From Cristatella mucedo (Eukaryota > Bryozoa > Phylactolaemata > Cristatellidae): a stretch of 64,000 nucleotides of DNA. The position numbers were made by a program, and so were the translations under genes. Below are positions 13,701 through 52,380 of the stretch, piece by piece. The DNA lies in contig WPIO01000051.1 in assembly GCA_009760855.2 (NCBI GenBank), forward strand, positions 2,998,213 to 3,062,212, given 5' to 3'. The notes under the pieces are model-generated. The model made no database searches, was not told the origin of the DNA, and was given only the letters and a program-made list of their open reading frames with translations. The first letter of the stretch is position 1. Each line of letters opens with the position of its first letter.

Positions 13701-14949
13701 AGCTTCGCAGCAAGTATCGCCGAGAGCTGACAGGATTACAACAGGACAAATAGTGTTTCTAGTACAGCCAATCCTATTGTAGACGAGAGAGTTGTCAGGC
13801 GACGACAGCTATAGAGAAACTAGCCTGATATAAGAATTACGATAGTAAATGGATGAAACACAGAGCAGACCACCAGGTCGGTCGTGCGACCGTCAGTTGA
13901 AGTGAATTAACTAGGGAACGCCACGACCAGCTACCCGAATTACAGGCTGAGTATTATCTTGTGAATTGGGAGAGCCATTGCCTTTGTGCAGGTGTGCGTA
14001 GCTTTTGTCTTTCCGCTGAGGAGTGATTAAACACGAGTGCTATAGTGAAGTTCGGTGTGAGCTAAGGTAAAGCAGCGGAGTACTGCAGAGATCCCTCTAG
14101 ATACCAACGAACCGTGGGATCCAGTGTAGGGGTCAAGGGGCAGAGTCAAGGCTGGGATGAGTGCACGGGCACCAGAGTTGCTCCCGCCTTATCTACCGCC
14201 TCTCCCTTGCCGCCAGGCCGCAGCAGCACTGAGAGCGGTCGGGATTACTTCAATATAGCTTATACGTTGGCAAGATAGTTGGCCTATTGCAGGAGTTTAG
14301 CCGACCGTAGACTCACGAGCAGATCATGATCGACCAAACTCAGAGGCTAAATATTTAGTAGATTGACTGACCATGGACGACCTGCGATCATTACTAATTG
14401 GCCGACCGAATAAATAATAGGCGACGGGCCATTGGTGATTTGCCTGTGCATACAACAGGCATCTCGTGAACACTTAAGACAGGCTGGTTTAGCGACGCTT
14501 GGACGCTCAGTGGTGGCTGTTCAGAGCTTAGAAGGGCTGTCGCCGGCCGCTGATAGCCAGCCGCTGCTACAAACAATACACGATATTATTCTTTGGCTAG
14601 ATTGGATTCTTTCTCATTGCAGTGATGATGGTCGCTAAGTCTGATATTTTAATGAGTTTTAGGCTGATTTGAATGCAACCACGTTTCAGCCCAGGTTAGT
14701 GCAACATTTGGCTATCGAAACCTATACTCACCTGGAGTGCAGCCTATCGACAGTCGACAGCTCTAAAAGGGCCAATCCAGAATACTGGTAATGATGCCGC
14801 CCGAAATGATCTTCTGGTGCGAATTGCCTGCAAACCCTTATGAACTTACTCAGCCCGACGCCACTTTTGGAAGTCGATATGTGGGTTTCAGTGGGCTTAG
14901 TGACAGTGTCCTAATCGTATTTACAGTTTGCATCGACGACGCAGTTTCA
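10763..14949. other. Long stretch without recognised gene
   Basis: About 4.2 kb between the LINE copies and the P450 gene. I see small direct repeats near 10,960-11,010 (GGATATACCAGGAT units) and, at about 13,330-13,500, a stretch with a box B-like AGGGTTCGAAT and an A+T-rich end that could be a further old SINE. Open frames of 60 to 100 codons at 11.6-12.2 kb and 14.4-14.6 kb have no known motif. The P450 promoter should lie in the last few hundred bases, but no clear TATA box is visible. Confidence 0.5.
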
Positions 14950-41398
<26,449 letters not shown>

Positions 41399-42629
41399 TC
41401 TACGCTAAGCCAGTTAATATTTGCTTGACTCACCTGCAACGAAGAATCCGAAAGGAATTTGGTTCACGGCGAGTAGCATATCACTAGGCTCTTTGTACAT
41501 GCACACTGAATTTTGATTTTTACTCTTGCTGTGAATGTACTTTTGCTATATATCGGCTGCGCGTGCAACAAGGCTCATAATACCTGTCTTTGATGGTTAT
41601 CGTGGTGCGAGCAGTTCTGTCGCTGTGAAAAAGATAGAATATGAAATACAATATGAAATATGAAATATGAAATACAGTTTTTATAATTGAAGAATTATCC
41701 TTTACCATATTTCAAAATAAGTATTAAATCCTATTTTCATAGGATTGCGTCATACTATCAATGTTGTTGCCTAGTTTAGCATTCTTAGACAAATTAAAGT
41801 ATTTTTGCAGGTACTTTTTTCATAGAACAGTGAACAAATATCCAGACTGACGAAGCCTCGGTGGCTGCAGTCGATCATTACGGCAGCTCCGTGGTGACCA
41901 CGTGACCCTCACTTGCTCGGGGATTTGCTCGATCCATGCAATGTGCAAAGACTATTGATGATTAGATTAAGCCTATGCTAAGAACACAGCTCTCGATATT
42001 CTGCCTGTTTTCTTTTAAAAACACTATATTAATGATAAGCCCAACCAATAGCCTGTATATTAAAACTAATACAGCTCGTGACCACTGCGATAGAGAAGTT
42101 ACCTGGGCGGAGCCAAAAGTAAGCGAGAAATCAAGAGAGGCCACGCTCGGCCGGAGGTCTAAACGTGAACGTAACATGGCTCCTAACAATCATGCGTTGA
42201 CCAACTGCTAGTTGCTAGCGGATGAACAACGTATATTTAGCTGCTAGCGGCCTTCGGCTTTTTATTAGATGGTATTAGTGGTGACGTTTGCCCTCAATAT
42301 CAACATGTCTCACGATATGGCTTAGTATTGCCTTCCAGTGAAGTTTAAGGTTTATGAACCGGTGTTATAGCCCGCATCATTACGGAACCACTTTTGGCTT
42401 GACGTGACGGCTGCGAAGCTGACGTCAGAGGTCAAGGGCCTATAGATAAGTACGCCTTGGTAGGCCATGGAAGCTCATGCTGAATTGAAATTTGACCACC
42501 TTTGCCTATGAGGACTGCGATGTTATGGCTTATAGTGGGTTAGTGGTTTTATTTGTTCGTATGATATACGGGTTTGTGGTTGAATGTGTTAATGCTTTTA
42601 CAAGGGTGAGTCACTGCCGGGTGAGAAGG
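41399..42629. other. P450 3' flank, no recognised gene
   Basis: Contains a small tandem array of ATGAAATA-type units at 41,638-41,676. No clear AATAAA is visible near the P450 stop. Open frames of 60 to 78 codons at 41.5-42.2 kb lack motifs. Confidence 0.55.
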
Positions 42630-44195
42630 ATGCATTGGGTAAAAGGACGGAGGGGAGAACGGCCGTGCGGTTTAACGCTGCGAGCCATGACATAATACGC
42701 AGGTATTGGAGCCCCCTACATGCATACGTTCATACGAAACTACAGCTCATAAGGGCAAATTTTGGTTGTAAGGCTTCACGGCGGCTAAAGATGATAATTG
42801 ATTTCGTCTCTTCATTTCCGGAATGTCGAAGCTGGGAAAATTGTTTAAGAGACAAGTTTATTTTCCGCCAGCCCAAATTGAAGTTCTTAGGGTATGTTAT
42901 TGATGCCATCGGCATTCGACCGTTAGACATCAAAGTAAAAGCAATCCTTAACCCTTCCTGATCCGACCAACATTAGCTGAGCTAAAGTGATGCCTTGGTA
43001 TAATTAACTACCCTGGCTAGTTTGCACCACGTCTCGCCACCTCTTAGCACCACTAAACGTCCTTCATCCAATCGACTAAAAAGGTACTAAGAGCCTAAGC
43101 AGGGAAATTAATTCGGAGAATGTGAAGTAGCTTTTAGCCTCTTTCGACCCATAATTTGGTGGTTATTGCAAGTGCCCGTTCCAGTAGCTGAAGTGCAGGA
43201 GCGTTTCTAATGAAGTGCCGCGGAACGCTAGAGGAAGATGTGCAACCTCTCGCTTTTACATCCAGCTCGTTTTCAGGCTTCGAAATAAAACGTTCTTTAA
43301 AGTGTTGCATGGCAATGTTGGCATGCAAGAAGTTCCTTTACTTCATTGTCGTTTGCCTTCGTTCGTCTTTGAAATAAATACAAACTGCCTATACCTTTAC
43401 TGATGAATAACGACCTTGACAAGGTTTTGGCTTAGATGGTACTGCCTACTGATGCGAATGATGCATTTTAATCCTAGCACGATGTATATAAATGGAAAGA
43501 CCCAATTAGTAGCTGATGAGCTGTCTGGTGTGCATTGCCTAGGTTGTTGAGGGCGAATGTGACAATGCCAAAGCCGCTCAGCTCTATGTAGACACTTCGT
43601 TGCTAAATAGCACTCAGTAGCTCACTTGAGCGAAGTAAAGTAGTGTTGTATAGCGGTGGCTCCGGCAGAGGCTGTTCTAGTGGAATCTTAGGGCGAGCCA
43701 GCGGGCGAAGAGTGAGTGGTAAACGTAACTTGACTTTATGGGCGCATTTATGAGAGCTCAATCAATCGCAGCACACGGAACGAAATATAACATGCATTAG
43801 TGGCGTGATGCTGGGCTTAGTCAATGCCTTCACTAATGGCCACAGGCGAGTCATGTACATAAGTGTCGGGCGCTAAGCTAATTACAACAGCAGAAGCCGC
43901 AGGTGCATACAACATCAGGAGTCGATCGATAACGACAGAGAGCTACAGTCGCTCATGGAGTATGCGCTGTCAAAGTAGCCTAAATCGAGCACGGGCCTAC
44001 CAAAGAAAACCTTTGGAAGTACTTCACCTTAAGTAATCATCTTTCTGTTTCGAACAGCTTACTACTGTATGATGCCTCAAAGCATGCAGGCTTTAAGTTT
44101 GATCGGATCCATGATCGCCACCAGGCAGCTACCAAATGAAGGGACTGAGCATAGTCATATGCCTACTGGCAAGGCATTAGCCAAGACTTAATGAA
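42630..44195 (+). pseudogene. Gypsy-type pol remnant: RT end, RNase H, integrase start
   Basis: Plus-strand pieces in pol order. Near 42,850-42,955 there is an RT thumb segment, KLKFLGYVIDAIGIRPLD and KVKAI. It is followed by an INYPG..FAPRLATS..LAP-like stretch at 43,000-43,060 and an LVADELSG segment (normally VADALSR, the RNase H end) at about 43,505-43,535. Near 44,070-44,190 come IHDRHQAAT and Y-W-x-GISQDL, matching the zinc-binding start of gypsy integrases. Many stops and shifts separate the pieces. It could be a different element from the LTR and gag at 5-8 kb. Confidence 0.72.
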
Positions 44196-44539
44196 ACTTG
44201 TTGGCTTTTGCAGCTGCCAAATAGCCTGATGATTCAACCGCATGAACCTTAACTTCCAACCAATTTTCCAAAGGATTCTTGGCATAACGATTGAGGATGA
44301 TATACAAGTCGCTAGCAGCGAATCTGATGGTGCTTTCCTGCATCCAATGAACCCTAAAACGGCAGGACAGGATTAGTTTCAAAGTAATGCCGAAGAGATG
44401 CACACATCTCATCACCAAATGACAACAAGGTGTGGCAGGATGGTAAAGCCAATCCGATAGCTATATATTTGAAAACGCTACTGTTCTTATTAGGAGGGAA
44501 GGCGTGATAGCAGATCTGCCAGGGTGGAGCCACAGCATC

Positions 44540-44616
44540 AGCGAATGTAAAGCACCTAGAAAGAGATTGAGTTCTCGCAGGGCGCTTTATCAAGTGTATT
44601 ATTATTATTATTATCA
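44540..44616 (+). mobile_element. LINE family A 3' tail fragment
   Basis: Only the last 75 bases: GCGAATGTAAAGCACC, the hairpin and a tail of ATTATTATTATTATT. The sequence before it is not LINE. Confidence 0.88.
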
Positions 44617-46479
44617 CTGACAAGCTGACCAATTAGGGGAAGCTACGCTTGGCCTGCAGTTTGGGTCCTAAAAGTAAAATGGCTGCAAATAAACGAGTGC
44701 TCTCCATTGCTAGTGGCTAGCACTTACACCTTCCACAGAATCATTCACAGGCTTGCCGTTGCACATGCTCAGCTCGGTGATTCACCTAGAGGAACACAAC
44801 TAATCCAATAGAGGGATTTTACTCAGTACCCTCGATGGTTACTAGGTCGTATGATGTGCAATAATCTCATTCATGCAAAATCATGAGTCCAAGCTGCCTT
44901 GGCTTTTAATAGCGGCTATTTAAAAAACAGCCCTGCTCAAATTCAGCAACTAAGCTCACAGTTAATAAGGGAGATTCAGCTATAAAGCTAATAGTCTATA
45001 ATCACGGGTGATTGCACTATCCTAAATTGGAAACCTAACGTCCGTCCTAAAAAATTGAGTTTGTCATCGACTCACAGTGTCTTTGACAAGTTCAATTAAC
45101 ATCGCAGACTCCGAATATCATTTGGGTCGTTGGCTGTCACTAGGTGCTGCCTTAGTGCAGGAATGGAACCGTTTTCACGAATTTGCTTCTATCGACAAGC
45201 TTTTGCCCACAACTAGCTCTCAACAGAGTCACATAAAATACTTAGTATACAGGATTAATCTCAGTATCAGCCGGCAGAAGCTGATGCTGAGTAAAGCAAT
45301 TAAGAATGCCTATATCTTTACGTAAAACTAACAATGCAGTACATTTGACGTTAACTTCTCATCTCCCGAAACTAAATGCTACGTACGTTTCGTGTCCGTT
45401 GCAGAATTTCCTTCCGAAAATTGAAGTTCTCGTAAGCATCTCATTAGGAAATTGGTACAACTGAAGCTTTTTGGAAGTACAGCCGTAATTGGTTTCACTG
45501 TAGTGCAAAATGAATCTAGCGCTTATAGACGTGTAATGCTTATCACTTCAAAATCAAGTTCTGCTGTGGACTACCAATAAATTTCACTTGTGGTTCAAAT
45601 AGAGAAATCTATTCACAACGAGGGTGACACTTCCTACCGAAATTTCTCTAGCAACCAAACGCTATCATCACATATACTTAGAGAATTCTGTGTAACAGAC
45701 TACATGCAGAGCTCGTTCTGTCGTCAGTGCGTGCCCACCGCCCCCTTCCAAATCGCCTAAAAATTGAAAAATCTCAAGACCTTGGACACTGGCGTGGTCC
45801 ACTCGACTGTACCTCCTTTACCAAGTTTTCTCAATCCCGCATTTAGCCTGCCTTAATTGTTAGAATTATACAACACAAAACTATCTGACATGCTTAAAAA
45901 ACTGGTATATTGCACTAATGGTGCTGCTTACCCTAGACGGCTCTTCGTCAAGAGGGCTAAGGTATTCTTCGAACAATATTAACATGAGAAATACATGGCA
46001 CTGTCTTAAAACGGCATAAAAAAATCTGAAGAGAGTTTTTATTGACAGACAGACTACGCAGACTACTGTAGATTATGTAATCAATCCCAGAAAATTCCAA
46101 ATCTGACTTGCGTAAAAGCAATTCTGAAAAATTATTACGTCTTCCATCAACCATCCACTTAACCGCTACCAGGTTAGCATTGGCACCTTGTATTGGGATT
46201 TTTGATGTGATCTCTCTAATCTAATATTAGCGTAATATTTTCGCTAGTGTCTTTGTCAATAAGACAGAAATGATCAGAGATTCAAGCTATACAGATCATC
46301 TCTACATACATCTCTACATCTCTATATGTACATCCACTCCAGATTCATATCCCTCAATTACAGCCCAACATGACAGACGTCACTAAATTTGTTCTCACCT
46401 CAATTTTTACATTTAAAGAGGCTAACAAATGACCTCATCCTGAAATTGATCTCCCAGTCAACGATGAAAACCAGCCCTT
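44617..46479. other. No recognised feature
   Basis: AT-rich sequence of about 1.9 kb. An 82-codon open frame at 45,077-45,325 lacks recognisable motifs. Short CTACATCT repeats occur at 46,300-46,330. Confidence 0.5.
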
Positions 46480-46712
46480 TTACCGTATTTACACTGTTCT
46501 ACTTCTATGATGCATAGACTTGTTGCAGTATTGCATAAATAACAGAATATGTCTGTCCTTAGCCTACGGTCATATCCCTGCCTCTTCCTAAAGGCTTTAG
46601 TTAGAACAGGAATCAATAAAGCAATTCAAGGCAGAGAAAACTTACTAAACTCTTCTGCGTAATACCTACATAGTATTTGCAGATTTGCGGAGTTACGGAT
46701 GGAGATACATAA
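46480..46712 (+). mobile_element. LINE family B 3' end fragment
   Basis: A decayed family B end: a segment like the TCCTGCGTAACGC..CATGGTCTCC part at 34,790-34,820, then TTGCGGAGTTACGGATGGAGATACATAACA. Only the tail is convincing. Confidence 0.6.
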
Positions 46713-47879
46713 CACCAACAATATGATCATGCTTCCTGTACAGCCGATGCTAAATGTCCAGAACGTGGTCCATATCACACAGGGTTATATGAAAATGTAA
46801 AGTTAATCATATTACGAAATGGCCTTAATGCAAATACATGCAGCAGAGAAAATTCTAGAACAAGGAGAAATAATAATGGCAGTGTGGATGAAATGAAGTA
46901 GTCGAAAAGGAGACTGGTTCTGACTGATGTACTTACAACACACGGCACTATCAATGAAGATCAGTAAAACGAAAGGGACAAATTACCTTTGGTAATTGCA
47001 CGAGACGCAGAAGGATGTATAAGGTTCCCTTCTATTATAGCTGGTGAGAAGTAGATGAACGTCAACTATTATTTAAATTACCATGTCAGATGGTCCGTCT
47101 GAGACATGCCTCTTATACTTCTGCAGCAAATGCACCTTGGCTTAGGATTTTATACACTAGGCTACGATAGCGCTCTCGACTAAATAACATTGAGTCTCAA
47201 CCCTTTCTGAACCAAAGCTGAACTCATCTTTGGGCATAATTACCTGGCATCGATCAGAGAGAGCAGATTCAAAAATACCAGCATCGAACTGACATCGAAC
47301 TGAGTGTCAACAGCCAGCTTCATTTTTTTAAATATATAGAGAAAAGCAGCAAACGACGAATGCAAATTATTCAATTTCATGAATGACTATGGATTAGCAT
47401 GGAGCCTGAAGTGCGGCTGCAAACTCGTGCCAACTGTACACACCCCATTTGGCCCCATGTTTTTTTATGTTGCTTAGCGGTCCGGACATTTATTTAGGCC
47501 AGAACTCTACTTTTGGACCTGCACGACGAGAGATAATGTGCATTCTAATCACCATTAAATCCAAAATCAAACTGAACACCATATATCCGGTAGGTTTATG
47601 TACAATTAAAGGTAAAATTGCAGAAGAGCCACTTGTATTTCCACAACAGCCGTAAAGTTCCACATTCTCGTACGCGAGGCATTTAGAATTTCACAAAACT
47701 AGTACCGTTTGAGTTGGTGGCCTGCACTCTTTATCGGTTAATGAGAGAATCCGAATCTTAATCGCAGAAGCTGTAGCAGAAGCTAGACTTGGCCTTAAAG
47801 ATGCCGTGCCATCAGGTGGCTACAACTGGAAATATTGAATGCACTATTATGAGTGATTGTGCGTGATTTTGACATCATT
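46713..47879. other. No recognised feature
   Basis: AT-rich sequence; nothing recognised. The last 120 bases contain words similar to the LINE A linker (GAAGCTAGACTTGGCC) and may belong to the next element. Confidence 0.45.
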
Positions 47880-48699
47880 TTGATGAACTAACTAACTGAC
47901 ACTTTAAGTGCTGAATTTCGTGCACTGACTCTTTCTCTCTTGTGGCTTAGGTGCATGAACCCACTCACAACAAGGGTCGCTTATTCAATTAAATATTCAT
48001 CCCGATTATTAACGAATCCTGCTCATCTGATCAAATGCTGATCTTGTCCAATCAACAGCTTGTGCCATCCTCTTCATCCAAAATCACATGGAATCGCGAA
48101 AAATTAAAAAACTTGATATGGATGCTGTCAGAGTGAAAATATTGTTCTCGCCCTTGCTTTCTACCCAAACCCATATCTAACCTGGTATCATTGGTACAAA
48201 GCTGAGCAGGACAATGACTGACGTGCTTAACGGGTTTGCACCAGTGACTAACCAAATGTGAGTCCTTTCCCGGACGGCCTATGATTTATCAAAGACATTA
48301 AAATAGCTAAATCTACTAAGCCCAGCTGGAGAAAGCTCTTTCAAGGTAAGGATTAACTGTCATCGCCAAGCTTACAAAGTCTACTGTAGTTCACACAAGT
48401 AGATTCTAGCAAAGACTGAATTTAGCTCCTACAAAATATTGTGGACTCACCAGTCGAAGACTCGTACCACCCCTTCTTCTGACTCAAATCGTTTAGTTAT
48501 TCCTCTTACGAAAATTAAACCTTTCAGAGACCACACCTTATGATTCCATGCTCCCAAAGCCAACAACTCATTAGCGACGCACGTCTCAGCGTACCCTGAC
48601 ATGAACATATTTTACACATTTAAAAAGAAGCTTACAATACACCCGTTTATTACACCATTTGGAGATTATTTGTCATTTCTTTTGCTTGTGCATGTACTC
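47880..48699 (+). mobile_element. LINE family A, endonuclease and RT end with internal deletion
   Basis: A plus-strand copy. At 47,880-48,310 there are relics of the endonuclease domain in several frames (the SDHMLILSNQ-like and DAVRVKI-like segments match other copies). At 48,440-48,699 there is an RT C-terminal segment with the CTCCCAAAGCC word and the start of the 3' untranslated region. The part between is missing. The copy stops at 48,699 where a SINE head begins in the same orientation. Confidence 0.72.
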
Positions 48700-48852
48700 G
48701 CCGAGCTGGGTTGGTCCAGCGGTTAAGGTGCTCGCCCCAACTAGGGTCTGGCTGAGGTCGTTGGCTCGAGCCCTGAGGGATTTGTGAAGCACCTGAATAC
48801 AGATTTAGTTCTATTGGGGCGCTATACAAATGAAATATGTTATATATATTTT
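48700..48852 (+). mobile_element. SINE family 1 copy fused to a LINE (plus strand)
   Basis: The head is GCCGAGCTGGGTTGGTCC, box A CAGCGGTTAAGG, box B GGCTCGAGCCC, hairpin with arms GCACC and GGGGCGC, and tail CTATACAAATGAAAT. It follows LINE A sequence directly, as at 8372, but at a different point of the LINE. Confidence 0.88.
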
Positions 48853-50761
48853 ATAATTGCTCCCTCTACGATTGCTGCTTGCAATTTTTACCCAAATCAT
48901 TTGGTTGTGCCTTGTAAGCAGCATGTTTAAAGCGCTTTTACATATAATCAGTTACCTGAGAGAGATATACAAATTTGTTACTGTTATTAGTGCAGCGAAG
49001 GTGTCAAAACTCAATCAGAAGCAAGTTTCACCAATGTTGAGCTCAGTGTGATGGCGGCAGCAAATATACTTCGGTGACGAGATTTTCATCTCCTGACGGC
49101 TTTTAATTCTGTGCGGGTGCATTGAACTCGTCGAGCTCAGCAGAACAAGGTCGATTGTAACTGCAAGTGTCATCAGAAATTACGTTAGAACAACCTCCAA
49201 AGCCTGAGTTAGAACCTCCACTTCATAGAAAATGTGCAGCTTATCACTTGGAGCTGCCCACACACACGTTGCAGCAGTAAGATTTTTTCATCGTCTATTT
49301 TGATTCCTCCAAAATTCGCAAGTTATTTGCAGCGGAGAAAAATATAAGATTAATTTCGTCTACAGTGTCTATAATTGGTTTTCATGCACATCACAATTAT
49401 TTTTTTACACAAACTCAGTGACATTGAAAGTAGGAGACATATGTATGTTAACAGCAGCCATGAAAATGCAGTTGCCTGAATTTGTCAGCTGCTACATTCC
49501 GGCCACTAAATGGAGATTTCCATACATAATCGCATTGAGTTCCAGCTGTGGCCTTTTGATGGGCGATTTCTCTCAGCGTATCCATCTTGGCATCTTCTAT
49601 AGTAAAAGTACCAATTCCAGACTGCTGCCACAATTGAAGTTATTATTATGACGTAATTTCATTCAAAAGTAACCTTACACAAATGCACAGAAAGCTGAAC
49701 TAGAAATCACGATAGCAATAGCATAAAGAACCTGCCAAAGCTACGATGCTGATAGAACGCTCTAAAGTGAGCACGATTACTGATTTAGCAACATAAGAAG
49801 TCATTTCATATTCATAACGACTCCTCTACAGTCAGGAGTTTCTCTTGCCATTGTAAGAGATTCCTGTTCCGTCACGTTACTGAAGTGTTTCGAACGATGT
49901 GATAAATGCATTACTATTGATCGTAAAGTGCATCACAATAAGGGCTTCAGTAAAAAAAAGATCACATTGCCGGTATGGGCTCAGTCGGCATATGTTTGGC
50001 GATAAATACAAGCTAACTTGATTTTCTGCCAGCGTGGTTCCTGTGGTTACGTTTTATTCCCTGAACGAATGCCTCGCAGACCAGCAGTGACCCAGATTAA
50101 AGCTAAGACCTTCTAAGATTATACTTGCATTGCATTGCCAGCACAGCCTGCCAACTGATGTCCTTTCCATTTTCCGATTGACCTGGCAGCTGGCCAAAAG
50201 TCAATTAATTGCTCTTATTATTAATTAATATTATAATAATTATTATAAAAATAATTAAATTATTAATTATTCGAATTTTTCCTTATTATTCGACCGAGAT
50301 ATTAAATCGACTTTGCATGCATTGTGACGATATTAATACTAATCGTGTTAACTTAAGCCTATGCACAACTCCCAAAGAGAAATTAGGCAGTGTTAGGCTG
50401 CTAAATTTCTAGAATTCCCCATTGCCATTCACTTATAACCGGCAACTCGCCATATCCTGATTGAGCAGGAGGTGAATATAAAGGCTAGCCAACAAACTAC
50501 TTGCAGTGTAGATATGAATGTAGGAAATTTAAATGCATAATTTCCTGCCTAGATACAACTAAAAAAACTCAAGCTATTACTGATTTTGTTGCTCACTTTT
50601 TGCAAGCATGGTTTGACTGCCACTGCTTGACTAAATTTTGGTCACCTGCTAGCACTAAAGAGACTCGCAGATTTGTGTAGTCGGTGAGTGACGCATCTGA
50701 GGTCCACCCTCCAAATCTCCACAATCTCTTTTTCAGCTTGTGGGTGCTGAGTTCATCAAGA
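48853..50761. other. No recognised feature
   Basis: AT-rich non-coding sequence. No motif-bearing frame is visible; AT/TAAT-rich low-complexity stretches occur at 50,205-50,280. Confidence 0.5.
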
Positions 50762-52380
50762 TTAATAATATTAATAATAATTCATTTTAAAAAGTGCCTT
50801 CAGAGAACTCAATATCTTTCTAGGCGCTTTACATTTGCTGGAAAGGAAACACGATTGAATGGTGAGCGGTATCATGCTTGATAAGCAATATGAATAACAT
50901 TGTTAGGGGTTACATGAACAGGGTCAGCATACAAGTATGGTTAGTTGCAGAATGCACAGTGTCAGCAATAATTGGCACATAAAGAATGAATCAAACAGAC
51001 CTGCTAAATGTTTTTATAAATAGGGGCAATTTTAATTACTTTTTTCTTTGTGGTCAAGTCAGGGGATGTCACGATGCAAGTCGGGTGTTAGTTCCTGGCT
51101 TTGGGAGCATCCGAACTTGATGCATGGTCTCCAAAGGACTGGAGGTTAGGTAGTAGGAGGTATGGGTAAACAGTGAGTTTCAAAAAAGCAAATGGTACGA
51201 TGCTTGGCCTGGTGGTGGAGTAGATCTGATAGGTAGGCCTGAGCTAAAGAATGAAGGGATCTAAAAGCAAACGACAAAGCCTTACAGTCGATCCATGGCT
51301 TAACTAGTATGAAGTTCAGGTTGGTGAAAAGTTGTGCGAAGTGGCAACTGCGACGCTCACGCTAGATGAGCCTAGCTACAAAATATTTGACGCTCAAAAT
51401 TTGCTCTGCCAGCGTATATCCTGTTAAATCAGCTGAAAATCTAGGTGTCATGTTCCAAAGTAACCGTTCGTTAGACGACCAAATCAGCTCTACAGTCAAA
51501 TCTGCCTACTTTCAGCTACATAACATTGCTAAAATTCGGGCTTGTTTAGATAAGGACACCATGTCTAAGTTGGTCCACGCATTTGTGACATCCCGACATG
51601 AATTCTGTAACTCAGTGCTTGCTTGCATACCAGCATGTCCAATCAGGCGACTACAGCCAGTGCAAAACTCCACAGCTAGGCTTGTCTAACGTGAGCGTCG
51701 CAGTTGCCACATCACACCACTTCTCGCCGACCTGCACTGGCTACCAGTCAAGCAACGGATCGTCTTCAATGTCTTGTCGCTCACTCTTAGGTCACTGTAT
51801 TCTTTGGCTGTAGCCAATCTCTCAGATCTACTCCCCCACTAGGCCAAGCATCGTACCACCCGCTGTTCGGAATCCAAAAGTTTATCTATACCTCGTACAA
51901 ACCTCAAATCCTCGGGAGACCGTGCATGTAGTTCGGAAGGTCCCAAAGCCCTGAACTCCCTCCCAAATTGCGTCAGAACATCCCCTGACTTGACCACATT
52001 TCAAAAAACTTATTAACACATCTATTCAGGACAGCATTTAGTGGGTCCGTGTGATTCGTCCTTTATGTGCTTATGCGTGCTGACACTGAGCATGCTGCCA
52101 CTAAACTAAATTTGCATGCTGACCCTGTGCTGGTCACACCTAACCATGTTATTCATGTTGTTTATCGAGAATGATATTACTCACGATTCTATTGAGTTTC
52201 CCTTCACAGCAAATGTAAAGCGCCTGGAAAGAGATTGAGTTCTCTGAGGGTGCTTTATCAAGTGCATTATTATTAATTATATTATTACAGATTTTGGCTC
52301 CAGCTGTAAGCACCTGCTTGCAAATGCCAGTATGCCAACAAGCAGTGAAATGCAGAAGTGCAGCCATTTGTCCAGACTCA
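50762..52380 (-). mobile_element. LINE family A copy interrupted by another copy
   Basis: The minus-strand pieces 50,762-51,385 and 52,288-52,380 join across the insert: the first ends GAGCCTAGCTACAAAAT and the second resumes ACAGATTTTGGCTCCAGCTG, which matches the continuous GCAGAGTTTTGCACCAGCTG of other copies. Confidence 0.85.
51386..52287 (+). mobile_element. LINE family A copy nested in the opposite orientation
   Basis: Plus strand. An open stretch of 107 codons (51,366-51,689) includes GVMFQSNRSLDDQISSTVKS and KIRACLDKDTMSKLVHAF. It runs on through HFSPTCTGYQSSNGSSS in a shifted frame to the hairpin and ATT tail. The outer arms form an inverted repeat with the host copy. Confidence 0.88.

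Noticed and set aside
14791-14949. Upstream P450 start adding 53 residues
   Set aside because: It would place a long polar segment before the membrane anchor, unlike CYP2-type proteins; the ATG at 14950 gives the normal length.
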